From positions 375,708 to 439,707 of the forward strand of contig NZ_JACEIC010000002.1 of the NCBI RefSeq assembly GCF_013778305.1: a stretch of DNA of 64,000 nucleotides. Reading direction: 5' to 3'. Both the position numbers and the translations under genes were made by a program. Positions 25,188-33,678 of the stretch are shown piece after piece (the stretch's first letter is position 1; each line of letters starts with the position of its first letter). The stretch is from Nocardioides agri. GTDB lineage: Bacteria; Actinomycetota; Actinomycetes; Propionibacteriales; Nocardioidaceae. The notes under the pieces are model-generated. The model saw only the letters and a list, made by a program, of their open reading frames with translations. It did not search any database and was not told the origin of the DNA.

Positions 25188-26315
25188 ATGGCTCGGGTGC
25201 TCTTCACCTCGTGTCCTGCGTACGGGCACGCGCTGCCGCTGTTGCCCCTCATCCGGGCGGCGCAGCGTGCCGGCCACGACGTGCGGGTCACCACAGGACC
25301 GGACCTGGTCGGTCCGCTGGCCGCCCGCGGGCTGGATGTCCACGCGGTGGGGCCGACCTGGGACGCCGCCTGGTCAGCGCACGAGGCGGTGTGGGCGGCC
25401 CCCGGCGTCACCGACGAGCAGAAGATGACGGACGGCGTCGTGTCGCTGTTCGGCGCACCCGCTCTCGCCCGACTCGACGACCTCGTGGTGCTGGCCTCGT
25501 CGTGGCGACCAGACGTCGTCGTCCACGAGGTCCTCGAGGTGGCCGGATCCATGCTCGCCGCGAGGCTCGGGATCCCCGCCGTGGTGCACGGCATCGGACC
25601 GATGTTCCCGTTCTACGCCCAGCTCATCGACGCCGCGGGAGCCGCGATCGGCGCGCCCGAGCTGTGGGCGCAGCTCTCGACCGAACGGGCCCTGGACCTC
25701 TGCCCGCCGTCGTTGCAGCCCGACGGGCCACGCCCGTGGCCCGGAGCCACCGCGGTGCGACCGAGCGCCGGCGAGCCCGGACCGCTGCCATCCCGAGTGG
25801 CCGACGTCCTCGCGTCCGACCGCCCCGTCGCCTACTTCACGCTCGGCACCGTCAAGAACGCCGACACCGCCGACCTGAGAACCGGGCTCGAGGCCCTGCA
25901 GGCGTACGACGGCGTGGTGGTCGCCACCACCGGACGTCGGCTCGACCCCGACGAGCTGGGCCCGGTGCCCGCGAACGTCCTGGTCGCTGAGTTCCTTCCC
26001 CAGGCCGCTCTGCTGGAGCGGGCCGACCTGCTGGTCTCGCACAGCGGGTCGGGCACGATGCTCGGCGGCCTCGTGCACGGCGTGCCTCAGGTCGCGCTGC
26101 CGCGCGGCACCGACCAGCCGGAGAACGCCGCCCTCCTGGTCCGTGCGGGCGCGGGGCTGCTGGTCGGTCCGCAGGACTACGCGGTCGAGTCGATCGCGGC
26201 CGCCGTTGCGGCGGTGAGCCACGATCCGGCGTTCCGTGCGGCGGCCGAGCGCGTCCGCGCCGAGATCGCCGCCATGCCCGACGCCGACAGCGCGTGGGCC
26301 GAGCTCGCCGTGTGA
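25188..26315 (+). CDS. GT1/MGT-family glycosyltransferase
   Basis: A 375-residue GT-B fold protein. The N-terminal acceptor half begins 'MARVLFTSCPAYGHALPLLPLIRAAQRAGHDVRV'. The C-terminal half has the nucleotide-sugar signature 'FLPQAALLERADLLVSHSGSGTMLGGLVHGVPQVALPRGTDQPENA', matching UGT/macrolide-type glycosyltransferases (OleD, MGT). It transfers a sugar from an NDP-sugar to a small lipophilic acceptor. It is divergent from the MaoC-led operon and directly before the second hairpin repeat. No dedicated NDP-sugar genes are in the window. Confidence 0.9.
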   Translation: MARVLFTSCPAYGHALPLLPLIRAAQRAGHDVRVTTGPDLVGPLAARGLDVHAVGPTWDAAWSAHEAVWAAPGVTDEQKMTDGVVSLFGAPALARLDDLVVLASSWRPDVVVHEVLEVAGSMLAARLGIPAVVHGIGPMFPFYAQLIDAAGAAIGAPELWAQLSTERALDLCPPSLQPDGPRPWPGATAVRPSAGEPGPLPSRVADVLASDRPVAYFTLGTVKNADTADLRTGLEALQAYDGVVVATTGRRLDPDELGPVPANVLVAEFLPQAALLERADLLVSHSGSGTMLGGLVHGVPQVALPRGTDQPENAALLVRAGAGLLVGPQDYAVESIAAAVAAVSHDPAFRAAAERVRAEIAAMPDADSAWAELAV

Positions 26316-26493
26316 CGCGGCGCCCTTCGCCTCCCAGAAACCTCGTGAGCCGACGGAACCCATGGCGGCGGATCGGACTATTGATAGGCAGGAATGGTCG
26401 ATACTGCCTGCGAGGCGGGCTGAGGCCAACACGGGACGCACTCCCTGGCACGGCCCGCGCACCCGCTCATGCGGAGGTGCGGATACGAGCCGC

Positions 26494-26538
26494 GGGACGT
26501 CATACGGACGGTGTGTCCGCTTCCACCGTCCGTATGAC
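26494..26538. repeat. Hairpin repeat, copy 2
   Basis: The 45 bases are identical to 18159-18203. The stem is 15 bp (26499-26513 with 26524-26538) with the same 10-base loop. The outer right arm differs (ATCTC instead of GTCCC), so this copy has lost part of its outer stem. It lies between convergent 3' ends of the glycosyltransferase and kdpE-like genes. The two copies bracket the SARP cassette. Confidence 0.85.
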
Positions 26539-26593
26539 ATCTCGTCGCACTCCAGGCCAACTGCCCGACGTCACAGGCGACGCACGGGACGGG

Positions 26594-27268
26594 TCAGGGC
26601 TGGAACCGGTAGCCCATCCCCGGCTCGTTGAGCAGGTACGACGGCCGCGCCGGGTCGTCCTCGAGCTTCTTGCGCAGCTGGGCCATGTAGAGGCGCAGGT
26701 TGCCGCGCGCGGTCTCGTACCCCGGCCCCCAGACCTCGAGCAGCAGCTGCTTCTGGCTGAGCAGCCGGCCCGGGTTGCGGACCAGCACCTCGAGCAGGTG
26801 CCACTCCGTCGGGGTCAGTCGCACGTCCGCGCCCGCGCGGGTGACCCGGCGGGCTGCCAGGTCCACCGAGACCGTCCCGAAGGACACCACTGGCTGCTCG
26901 TCCTTCGCGCCGGCGCGGCGGAGCATCGCGCGCAGTCGCGCCAGCAGCTCGTCCATCCCGAACGGCTTGGTCACGTAGTCGTCAGCGCCGGCGTCGAGGG
27001 CCTCCACCTTGTCGGAGGAGTCGGTGCGCCCGGTCAGCACCAGGATCGGGACGTCGGTCCACCCGCGCAGCCCGGCGACCACCTCGGTGCCCTCCATGTC
27101 GGGGAGGCCGAGGTCGAGGATCACCAGGTCCGGCGGATGCGCCGCCGCCACCGTGAGGGCGTCGCTGCCGGAGGACGCCGTGTGCACCTGGTAGTGCCGC
27201 GCCTCGAGGTTGATGCTGAGTGCGCGCAGCAGCTGGGGCTCGTCGTCGACGACGAGGACGGTCGTCAT
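26594..27268 (-). CDS. kdpE: KdpE-like response regulator (OmpR family)
   Basis: A 224-residue protein. The receiver has 'VLVVDDEPQ', the phospho-acceptor in 'DLVILDLGLPD' and the Lys in 'DDYVTKPFG'. The C-terminal winged helix reads 'RLTPTEWHLLEVLVRNPGRLLSQKQLLLEVWG...LRLYMAQLRKKLEDDP'. The 'YLLNEPGMGYRFQP' ending is characteristic of KdpE. Its start overlaps the end of the kinase gene (ATGA), so both are coupled. The nearby transporter at 28834 rather than a kdpFABC operon is the probable local target. Direct repeats at 28776-28794 are candidate binding sites. Confidence 0.9.
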   Translation of the reverse strand: MTTVLVVDDEPQLLRALSINLEARHYQVHTASSGSDALTVAAAHPPDLVILDLGLPDMEGTEVVAGLRGWTDVPILVLTGRTDSSDKVEALDAGADDYVTKPFGMDELLARLRAMLRRAGAKDEQPVVSFGTVSVDLAARRVTRAGADVRLTPTEWHLLEVLVRNPGRLLSQKQLLLEVWGPGYETARGNLRLYMAQLRKKLEDDPARPSYLLNEPGMGYRFQP

Positions 27269-28374
27269 GGCGCGGACCCCGACCGCTCGCGGTGCCCGGG
27301 CTCGGCGGCGGGCTCCCGCGCGATACGGAGCGTCAGCACCAGGGTCAGGCCGCCACCCGGCGTCTCCTCCGGCTCCAGGGTTCCGCCCATCGCCTCGGTC
27401 AGGCCGCGGGACAGCGCCAGGCCGAGTCCGACCCCGGTCGTGTTGTCGGTGTCCCCCAGCCGCTGGAACGGGAGGAAGACCCGGTCCCGGTCCGCGGACG
27501 GGATGCCGGGGCCGTGGTCGACGACGCGGACCTCGAGCGTCTCGTCCTTGACGACAGCGACCACGTGGACCGGCCGACCTGGCGGTGAGTAGCGCACCGC
27601 GTTCGTCAGCAGGTTCGCGAACACTCGCTCCAGGAGGCCGCCGTCGGCGTGGATCGAGGGCAGGTCCTCGGCCAGTACGACGTCCACCCGCGCGGCACCG
27701 TCGCCGAGGTCGTCGAGGCTTCGCGCGACCACCTCGTCGAGCGCTGTCGGGCTCAGCCGCAGCGTCAGCGCCCCCGCGTTCAGACGACTCATGTCGAGCA
27801 GGTTGTCGACCAGCTCGGCGAGACGGTCGAGCGACTCGTCGGCGACCTCGACCAGCTCCACGCGGTCGCCCGGTGAGAGGTCCTGGTCGACGCTGCGCAG
27901 TCCCGACACCGACGCCTTGGCGGCGGCGAGCGGCGTGCGCAGGTCGTGTCCGACGGCCGCGAGCAGCGCGGTACGCATCTCGTTCCCGGCCGCGAGCGCG
28001 CGCGCCTCGGCCTCCGCCTCCGCCGCTTGCCGCGTACGCCGCGCAGCCAGGTCGACCGCATAGCTCACCAGCACCGCCACGGTCACGAACACCACCAGGG
28101 CGATCGCGTTGTTGGCATCCGAGATCGCCAGCGTGTGCAACGGCGGGGTGAAGAAGTAGTTGAGCAGCGCGGTGGACACGACGGCGGCGACGACGGTCGA
28201 CACCATGCCGCCGACATAGCCGACGACCACGGTGACCAGGAGGAACAGCAGCATGTCGCTGACCAGGTTGACCTGGTCGCGGAGCGGGACCAGGACCATG
28301 GTGAGCAGCACCGGCAGGCCGACGGCCAGCAGGATGCCGCGGAGAGTGCGCACCTGCCTAGTCTGCCGGGGCAC
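27265..28374 (-). CDS. Shortened KdpD-like sensor kinase (DUF4118-HisKA-HATPase only)
   Basis: About 369 residues, against roughly 850-900 for full KdpD. The N-terminal KdpD/USP sensor domains are absent. Residues 12-115 are the four-helix DUF4118 membrane block. HisKA follows with 'AAVGHDLRTPLAAAKASVSGL', then HATPase_c boxes 'ERVFANLLTNAVRYSPPG', 'VVDHGPGIP' and 'GVGLGLALSRGL'. The start is GTG 28374, with GTG 28353 ('VRTLRGILL') an alternative that removes the overlap with the upstream gene. It phosphorylates the KdpE-like partner. Without the cytosolic sensor it must read its signal through the membrane block or the kinase core. Confidence 0.85.
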   Translation of the reverse strand: MPRQTRQVRTLRGILLAVGLPVLLTMVLVPLRDQVNLVSDMLLFLLVTVVVGYVGGMVSTVVAAVVSTALLNYFFTPPLHTLAISDANNAIALVVFVTVAVLVSYAVDLAARRTRQAAEAEAEARALAAGNEMRTALLAAVGHDLRTPLAAAKASVSGLRSVDQDLSPGDRVELVEVADESLDRLAELVDNLLDMSRLNAGALTLRLSPTALDEVVARSLDDLGDGAARVDVVLAEDLPSIHADGGLLERVFANLLTNAVRYSPPGRPVHVVAVVKDETLEVRVVDHGPGIPSADRDRVFLPFQRLGDTDNTTGVGLGLALSRGLTEAMGGTLEPEETPGGGLTLVLTLRIAREPAAEPGHRERSGSAP

Positions 28375-28756
28375 CGCGCACCGCTGCTCTCGGGACCAGG
28401 CACGCCGTGACCAGGGTCGCCGTCACGAAGAGCCCGAGCCGGACCACGTCGCCGTCGGCGAAGGTGAGCACGCCGTAGCGGTTCTCGACGAATCCGGTGA
28501 AGAACGCCCAGGCGATCACCGCCAGCGCCGTCAGCGCCGCCTGCCCCAGCCGGCGGCCGACGAGGGCGGTCGTCAGCACCAGCGCGGCGCCGGCGGCCGT
28601 CCTTCCGAGTCCGGCCGCGCCGGTCAGCACCAAGGATCCGATCTCAGCACCGGCCGTCAGTCCGAACCGGACTCCGGCTTCATCCACCATCCGTGGCGTG
28701 CGGGTCTCCATGAGGCCATCGAACCGCCGACCGAGCCCGGGATGCAGCGTCCTCAC
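28358..28756 (-). CDS. Small membrane protein upstream of the kinase
   Basis: About 132 residues from GTG 28756, or 117 from ATG 28711. Three or four hydrophobic helices are visible ('IGSLVLTGAAGLG', 'AALVLTTALVG', 'ALTALAVIAWAFFTGFV', 'LGLFVTATLVTACLV'). 'AWAFFTGFVENRYGVLTF' is a distinctive linker. I do not recognise a named family. It is the first gene before the kdpD-like gene, overlaps its start slightly, and shares the divergent promoter region with the transporter, so a role in the same sensing pathway is plausible. Confidence 0.65.
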   Translation of the reverse strand: MRTLHPGLGRRFDGLMETRTPRMVDEAGVRFGLTAGAEIGSLVLTGAAGLGRTAAGAALVLTTALVGRRLGQAALTALAVIAWAFFTGFVENRYGVLTFADGDVVRLGLFVTATLVTACLVPRAAVRGAPAD

Positions 28757-28761
28757 ACAGT

Positions 28762-28794
28762 CCTAACGCGCCATCCTGTTAGGGCTCTGTTAGG
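28762..28794 (+). promoter_or_regulatory. Candidate KdpE-type operator: CTGTTAGG direct repeats
   Basis: CTGTTAGG occurs at 28776-28783 and 28787-28794, an 11-bp period typical of OmpR-family dimer sites. An inverted half-site TCCTAAC lies at 28761-28767. The cluster is in the divergent region between the kdpDE-like operon and the transporter at 28834. Confidence 0.5.
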
Positions 28795-28833
28795 TCCGGC
28801 CGGACCGGCTCCCCTCGGTGCTTCGCTGACGGT

Positions 28834-30723
28834 GTGACCGCACTGCCAAGCACCCTGCCCCGCACCGACATCCAGCCGCACGACGTACGCCGGCACCCCT
28901 GGTGGAAGGTGATGTGCCTGACGGGCGTCGACTACTTCTCCACCCTCGGCTACCAGCCGGGCATCGCCGCGCTCGCAGCCGGCGCGGTCGCGCCCGTCGC
29001 CACCGTCGTCCTCGTGCTGCTGACGCTCCTCGGAGCGCTGCCGGTCTACCGCCGGGTCGCCGCGGAGAGCCCGCACGGCCAGGGCTCGATCTCGATGCTG
29101 GAGCGGCTGCTGCCGTTCTGGCGGGGCAAGCTGTTCGTCCTGGTGCTCCTCGGCTTCGCCGCCACGGACTTCATGATCACCATCACCCTCTCCGCCGCCG
29201 ACGCGAGCGCACACGTGACGGAGAACCCGCACGTGCCGGGATTCCTGCACGGGCACGAGGTCGCGCTCACCCTCGGCCTCATTGCCGTCCTCGGTGCCGT
29301 GTTCCTGCGCGGCTTCACGGAGGCGATCGGCGTGGCCGTCGTCCTGGTCGTGACCTACCTGTTCCTCAACTTCGTGGTCATCGCGGTGTCGGCGGCGCAC
29401 GTGCTCGAGCACCCCCACGTCGTGGGTGACTGGATGAACCTGCTCCGCGCCGAGCACGGCAGCGCGCTGGCGGTCGTCGGGGTGGCCCTGCTGGTCTTCC
29501 CCAAGCTCGCGCTCGGCCTCTCCGGCTTCGAGACCGGTGTCGCCGTGATGACGCACGTCGAGGGAGACCCGACCGACACCGAGGAGCGACCCACCGGCCG
29601 GATCCGCAACACCAAGCGGCTGCTCGTCAGCGCCGCCGTCATCATGAGCGTCTACCTGATCGCCAGCAGCCTGGTGACCACCTTGCTGATCCCGCCGAAG
29701 GAGTTCGAGGACGGAGGCGAGGCCTCCGGACGCGCCCTCGCCTACCTGGCCCACGAGTACCTCGGCGACACGTTCGGCACCGCGTACGACGTCTCCACGA
29801 TCGCGATCCTCTGGTTCGCCGGGGCCTCGGCGATGGCCGGGCTGCTCAACCTGATCCCGCGCTACCTCCCCCGCTACGGGATGGCGCCGGAGTGGGCGGG
29901 GGCGGTCCGCCCGCTGGTCCTGGTGCTGACCGCCATCGCGTTCGGGATCACCTGGGTGTTCCAGGCCGACGTGAACGCCCAGGGCGGCGCGTACGCCACC
30001 GGCGTCCTGGTGCTGATCACGTCCGCGGCAGTCGCGGTCACCCTGGCCGCACGGAGGGCCGGGCAGCGCACGCTCGCCGTCGCCTTCGCGACGGTGTCCC
30101 TGATCTTCGTCTACACCACCGTCGTCAACGTCCTCGAGCGTCCCGACGGTCTCAAGATCGGGGCCATGTTCATCGCCGCGATCCTGGCGGTCTCCATCGC
30201 GTCCCGGCTGCTCCGAGCCTTCGAGCTGCGCACCACCCACGTGCGGCTGGACCCCACCGCGGAGCTCTTCATCCGTGACTGCGCTCGGCGCTCCATCCGG
30301 ATCGTCGCCAACGAACCCGATGCCCGCGACCCGGACGAGTACCGCCGCAAGGCCGAGCAGATCCTCGACGACAACGACCTGCCGAACGCCCAGGACGTCA
30401 TCTTCGTCGAGGTCACCCTCACCGACCCGTCGGACTTCGAGTCGGTGATCGAGGTGCGCGGCGAGGTACTGCACGGCATGTTCCGCGTGCTCACGCTGGA
30501 GTCGCCGACCGTGCCGAACGCACTGGCCGCCCTGCTGTTGGACATCCGCGACCGGACCGGTGCGCGGCCGCACATCTACTTCGAGTGGACCGAGGGCAGC
30601 CCGATCTCCAACCTGCTGCGGTTCCTGCTGTTCGGCGTCGGCGAGGTGGCCCCGGTCACCCGCGAGGTGCTGCGCCGTGCCGAGCCCGACCGGCGGCGCC
30701 GCCCACACGTCCACGCCGGCTAG
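28834..30723 (+). CDS. APC-superfamily transporter, KimA-like potassium (or amino-acid) permease
   Basis: A 629-residue protein. About twelve membrane helices span residues 25-465, starting '[24 protein letters not shown]', which is the unwound-helix region of KimA/APC transporters. A cytosolic C-terminal domain (about 470-615) follows, as in KimA. Length and layout favour potassium import over simple amino-acid exchange, and the divergent kdpDE-like operon supports that reading. Substrate remains inferred. The start GTG 28834 is the first in-frame start after the CTGTTAGG repeats and gives [11 protein letters not shown]. No ribosome site is evident. Confidence 0.83.
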   Translation: MTALPSTLPRTDIQPHDVRRHPWWKVMCLTGVDYFSTLGYQPGIAALAAGAVAPVATVVLVLLTLLGALPVYRRVAAESPHGQGSISMLERLLPFWRGKLFVLVLLGFAATDFMITITLSAADASAHVTENPHVPGFLHGHEVALTLGLIAVLGAVFLRGFTEAIGVAVVLVVTYLFLNFVVIAVSAAHVLEHPHVVGDWMNLLRAEHGSALAVVGVALLVFPKLALGLSGFETGVAVMTHVEGDPTDTEERPTGRIRNTKRLLVSAAVIMSVYLIASSLVTTLLIPPKEFEDGGEASGRALAYLAHEYLGDTFGTAYDVSTIAILWFAGASAMAGLLNLIPRYLPRYGMAPEWAGAVRPLVLVLTAIAFGITWVFQADVNAQGGAYATGVLVLITSAAVAVTLAARRAGQRTLAVAFATVSLIFVYTTVVNVLERPDGLKIGAMFIAAILAVSIASRLLRAFELRTTHVRLDPTAELFIRDCARRSIRIVANEPDARDPDEYRRKAEQILDDNDLPNAQDVIFVEVTLTDPSDFESVIEVRGEVLHGMFRVLTLESPTVPNALAALLLDIRDRTGARPHIYFEWTEGSPISNLLRFLLFGVGEVAPVTREVLRRAEPDRRRRPHVHAG

Positions 30724-30743
30724 TCCGCGCGCGACCTGCCGCG

Positions 30744-31772
30744 TCAGCGCACCAGCGCGAGCAGCTCGTCCCTGCCTCGGACACCGGCCTTCCGGTAGAG
30801 AGACGCCAGGTGGTCGTCGACGGTGTACGGCGAGATCCCGAGCTCCCGCGCGACCCCTCGCGACGTCCTGCCGTCCGCGAGCAGCAGCAGGACCGCCGTC
30901 TCGCGGCGGCTGAAGCCGGCCCACCGCGCGAACGCCGGAGCGACGGTCCCGACGTCTCCCGGGCGGAGCACGACGGCCGCCTCGTCGGGGTCGACCCGGC
31001 TGGTCGACGCCACCAGCCACCCGCCGTACGCCGTCCGGGCCCGCGCGACCGGGCCGGACCCGCTGCGCGGGACGCGGCGGAGCGTCGCGTCCGCGAGCTC
31101 CCACACGATCCGCATCAGGTCGTCGGCGACGGCACCGTCCTCGCCGGGGTCGGCGAGCTGCTCGAGCCACGCGCGGGCCTCGTCGCTCACGCGGGCCCGG
31201 CCGTCCCTGCTCGCCACCACGACGCCGGCCGCGCCTGCCTCCGCCGAGCTCCGCCGTACCGCGACGTGGTGGTGCCGCAGCGCGGAGGCCAACGGCTCCG
31301 ACAGCTGACGGAGCTCGTCCGCGTCGTCCTCGGTGAACGGGTGGTGGCGCTCGTCGCGGAAGAGCGACAGCCCGCCCCAGTAGCCGTCCCGGTCGACCAG
31401 CACGACCCTCAGCTCCGAGCGGTAGCCGTCCGGGTGCATCAGCTCGTGCAGGCGGCGGCTGTGGTCTCCCGACCGATCCTCCGCGAGGACGCCCGCGACC
31501 TGGCGGGTGCTGACAAGACGGGCGTACGGGTTGACGTCGTCGTCCGCGACCTCGTTGCGCAGGAGCCTGAGCGAGCTGCAGGTGAGACCGTGCCGGGAGA
31601 ACATGGTCGTGCGGATCCCGGAGACCGGGTCGACGGCGAAGAGGCAGTAGCCGTCGTGGCCGACCACGTCGGCCACCGCCTCGAGGGCGGCGTCGCCGAA
31701 CCACCCGGCCGCCGACCGCTCCTGGCCGAGGCCGAGCAGCTTCGACCGCGCCGCGGCGACGCTCCCGCCCAC
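30744..31772 (-). CDS. GAF-like/LuxR-type transcriptional regulator (copy 2)
   Basis: A 342-residue paralog of the regulator at 6045-7073, with the same length and layout. The sensor has 'HDGYCLFAVDPVSGIRTTMFS', 'YRSELRVVLVDRDGYWGGLSLFRDERHHPFTEDDADELRQLSEPLASALR'-type segments that align with copy 1. The C-terminal LuxR domain reads 'FSRRETAVLLLLADGRTSRGVARELGISPYTVDDHLASLYRKAGVRGRDEL'. GTG 31772 is preceded by TACCGT and six bases, without a ribosome site, so it is probably leaderless like copy 1. It is divergent, by 106 bp, from a second secreted TolB-like gene. Confidence 0.85.
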   Translation of the reverse strand: MGGSVAAARSKLLGLGQERSAAGWFGDAALEAVADVVGHDGYCLFAVDPVSGIRTTMFSRHGLTCSSLRLLRNEVADDDVNPYARLVSTRQVAGVLAEDRSGDHSRRLHELMHPDGYRSELRVVLVDRDGYWGGLSLFRDERHHPFTEDDADELRQLSEPLASALRHHHVAVRRSSAEAGAAGVVVASRDGRARVSDEARAWLEQLADPGEDGAVADDLMRIVWELADATLRRVPRSGSGPVARARTAYGGWLVASTSRVDPDEAAVVLRPGDVGTVAPAFARWAGFSRRETAVLLLLADGRTSRGVARELGISPYTVDDHLASLYRKAGVRGRDELLALVR

Positions 31773-31778
31773 CTGTCC

Positions 31779-31784
31779 ACGGTA
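31779..31784 (-). promoter_or_regulatory. -10 box of leaderless GTG start (regulator copy 2)
   Basis: TACCGT on the minus strand, six bases (ggacag) before GTG 31772. The same hexamer and spacing occur before the GTG at 58916. Confidence 0.45.
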
Positions 31785-31796
31785 GGACGCGCGTCA

Positions 31797-31814
31797 ATCC
31801 CGGATCTCCGGGAT
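31797..31814. promoter_or_regulatory. Inverted repeat ATCCCGG-N4-CCGGGAT in the divergent promoter
   Basis: Two perfect 7-bp arms lie between the regulator copy 2 promoter and the TolB-like gene starting at 31879. This is a candidate operator for the LuxR-type regulator. I do not find the same sequence in the corresponding gap at 5921-6044. Confidence 0.4.
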
Positions 31815-31878
31815 CGAGGCAGCGGCGCCGGCCCTGCCACGCTGCTCGAACCAGCCCGACGAGAGGGGTGCATGAGCG

Positions 31879-32898
31879 ATGCGAACCGTCCGGACGCTGA
31901 TCTTCTCCACGGCGGCGTTCGCCGCCCTCGTGAGCCTGTCACCGGCAGCGACGGCCGGCCAGCGTGACCATGGCAACGGTGGGCACGACGGCGTCGTCGT
32001 CTGGACGAGCCGCGCGGCGCCCGGCTCGGAGCACCTGATGATCGCCCGGCCCGACGGCGGGGACGCGCGACCGCTGACGGCACCGAGCCCCGACGTCGTC
32101 GACCTCAACGCACAGGTCTCTCCCGACGGAGAGTGGATCGCCTACGAACGCAACCACCCGGAGTCGACGGAGGTCCGGCTGGTCCGGCCGGACGGCTCCG
32201 ACGACCACCCGCTGGACGCTCCGTGCGTCGACCCCTGCGTGGCCCTGGCGCTGCCCACCTGGCTATCGGCGGACCGGCTCGCGTACTCGGCGATCAGCGG
32301 CCCCTTCACCGAACGGCCCGCCAGCGTCGTGCTCTGGACGACTCGCACTGACGGGACGCACCTGCGCCGGCTCTCCCCGGCGGGCAGCGAAGGCGTCTTC
32401 GAGGACGAGGGCGCCCGGCTCTCCGCTGACGGCAGCTTCCTCGTGCTCCGCCGGGTCAAGATCAGCGACGACACGAGCGCGCTGTTCCGGCTGGACGGTC
32501 GTGGCCTGCACCGGCTCACGCCGTGGGAGCTCCGCGCCGAGATCTACGACCTCTCCACCGCCGCGCACGGCCCGACCGCGGACCTGGTCGTCTTCGAGAG
32601 CTACGCCCGGGGCACGGCCGAGGACTCGTTCGTGGACCTGGCGACCGTGCCTGCCGACTGCCGCGGCCCCCGGGACTGCGCCCGCGCCATCGTCTGGATC
32701 ACGGACAACGGGTCGACCGGCCGCCGGAACGCCAATCCGCAATGGTCGCCCGACGGGCGCAGCCTGGTCTTCACCGACCGTTCGAGCTTCGCGGAGCCCA
32801 ACGCCGAGATCTGGACGATGAGGTACGGCGGACACCACCGCCAGCAGGTCTCGACGTACCCCGGCTTCGACTACCGGCCGGCCTGGGGCGTCGGCTGA
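31879..32898 (+). CDS. Secreted TolB-like beta-propeller protein (copy 2)
   Basis: A 339-residue protein with a signal peptide (MRTVRTLIFSTAAFAALVSLSPAATA). Propeller blades are marked by 'AQVSPDGEWIAYE', 'ARLSADGSFLVLR' and 'PQWSPDGRSLVFT', each followed by polar turns such as 'ARPDGGD', 'VRPDGSD' and 'TRTDGTH'. It has the same size, signal peptide type and divergent regulator as the protein at 4937-5920, although blade sequences have diverged. Three Cys pairs suggest extracellular disulfides. The last residues 'YPGFDYRPAWGVG' close the propeller. No catalytic motif is visible; a binding role outside the cell is likely. Confidence 0.78.
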   Translation: MRTVRTLIFSTAAFAALVSLSPAATAGQRDHGNGGHDGVVVWTSRAAPGSEHLMIARPDGGDARPLTAPSPDVVDLNAQVSPDGEWIAYERNHPESTEVRLVRPDGSDDHPLDAPCVDPCVALALPTWLSADRLAYSAISGPFTERPASVVLWTTRTDGTHLRRLSPAGSEGVFEDEGARLSADGSFLVLRRVKISDDTSALFRLDGRGLHRLTPWELRAEIYDLSTAAHGPTADLVVFESYARGTAEDSFVDLATVPADCRGPRDCARAIVWITDNGSTGRRNANPQWSPDGRSLVFTDRSSFAEPNAEIWTMRYGGHHRQQVSTYPGFDYRPAWGVG

Positions 32899-32912
32899 GG
32901 CACCGGCGGCGC

Positions 32913-33443
32913 CTATGCCTTCCTCGTCGCCTTCCTCGCCGCCTTCCTGGCCGGCGTCGCCCGATTGGTCGCAGCCGCGCGCTTCGTGGGCGACTTCTTC
33001 GCGGGCGACGCCTTCCTGGCGGGCTGCTTCCGGGCGGAGGTCGTTCTGGCCGAGGTCGCCTTCTTCGCCGGAGCCACCGGCTCGCTGGCGGCCGCCGCCG
33101 TCTTGGCCGCCTCCAGCGATGCCAGGGACTTCGCCAGCTTCGCCTGGCGCTTGTCGCGCACGGCGAGGTGCTCGGCGAGCTCGTTCTCCGCGTCGTCGCG
33201 GTCCGTCTCAGCCTCGCGGGCCAGCTTCGCGGTGCGCTTGGCCTCCTTCGCCAGCCGGTCGGCACGCTTCTGCGCGAGCTTCAGGGCGGCCTTGACCCGC
33301 CGGCGCTCACGGTCCGCGCTCTTGTAGGCCGCCGACGACGCGTCGAAGCGCGTCTGCGCGAGATCCAGCGCCCCGGCCGCCTGATCGAGCTTCTCCTGCT
33401 GGCTGCTCACGCGCTGCTGCAACAACTCCAGGTCATCGGACAA
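32913..33443 (-). CDS. Coiled-coil protein with histone-H1-like Lys/Ala/Pro tail
   Basis: A 176-residue protein. Residues 1-105 form a continuous charged coiled coil ('LELLQQRVSSQQEKLDQAAGALDLAQ...RRRVKAALKLAQKRADRLAKEAK'). Residues 110-176 are a basic tail with repeated 'PAKK', 'ARK', 'SPAKK' and 'SPTKR' units like histone H1 tails and actinobacterial Lsr2/HupB extensions. It probably binds DNA non-specifically. I chose TTG 33443 because GGGAGGG stands seven bases upstream; no ATG or GTG start is well placed. It is convergent with the TolB-like gene, with 14 bp between stops. Confidence 0.7.
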   Translation of the reverse strand: MSDDLELLQQRVSSQQEKLDQAAGALDLAQTRFDASSAAYKSADRERRRVKAALKLAQKRADRLAKEAKRTAKLAREAETDRDDAENELAEHLAVRDKRQAKLAKSLASLEAAKTAAAASEPVAPAKKATSARTTSARKQPARKASPAKKSPTKRAAATNRATPARKAARKATRKA

Positions 33444-33643
33444 GTGGCGGCCCTCCCGAGGTCGACGTCGTTCCCGGCGAGGTACCCAGCCGCCTGGAGA
33501 AACATCCGGCGACCACTCGCGACGGGGCGCAGTCACGAGGCGGCGCACCCCCGAGCGGGGCGGCCCTCACCCCTTGATGAGACCGCGGATCCCTGGGCGA
33601 GCTCGGCGAGGGAGGCGCGGCTCCACCGTCATCCCTTGATGAA

Positions 33644-33659
33644 ACGCCCCCCGGGGCGT
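33644..33659 (-). terminator. Hairpin after the M16 peptidase gene
   Basis: ACGCCCC-CC-GGGGCGT, a 7-bp perfect stem about 20 bases after the stop at 33679. It probably ends the rpsO-pnp-M16 transcription unit. The rest of the 235-bp gap up to 33443 holds two similar 'CCCTTGATGA' segments but no gene. Confidence 0.5.
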
Positions 33660-33678
33660 CCCGGAGCGACCGGGCCGG

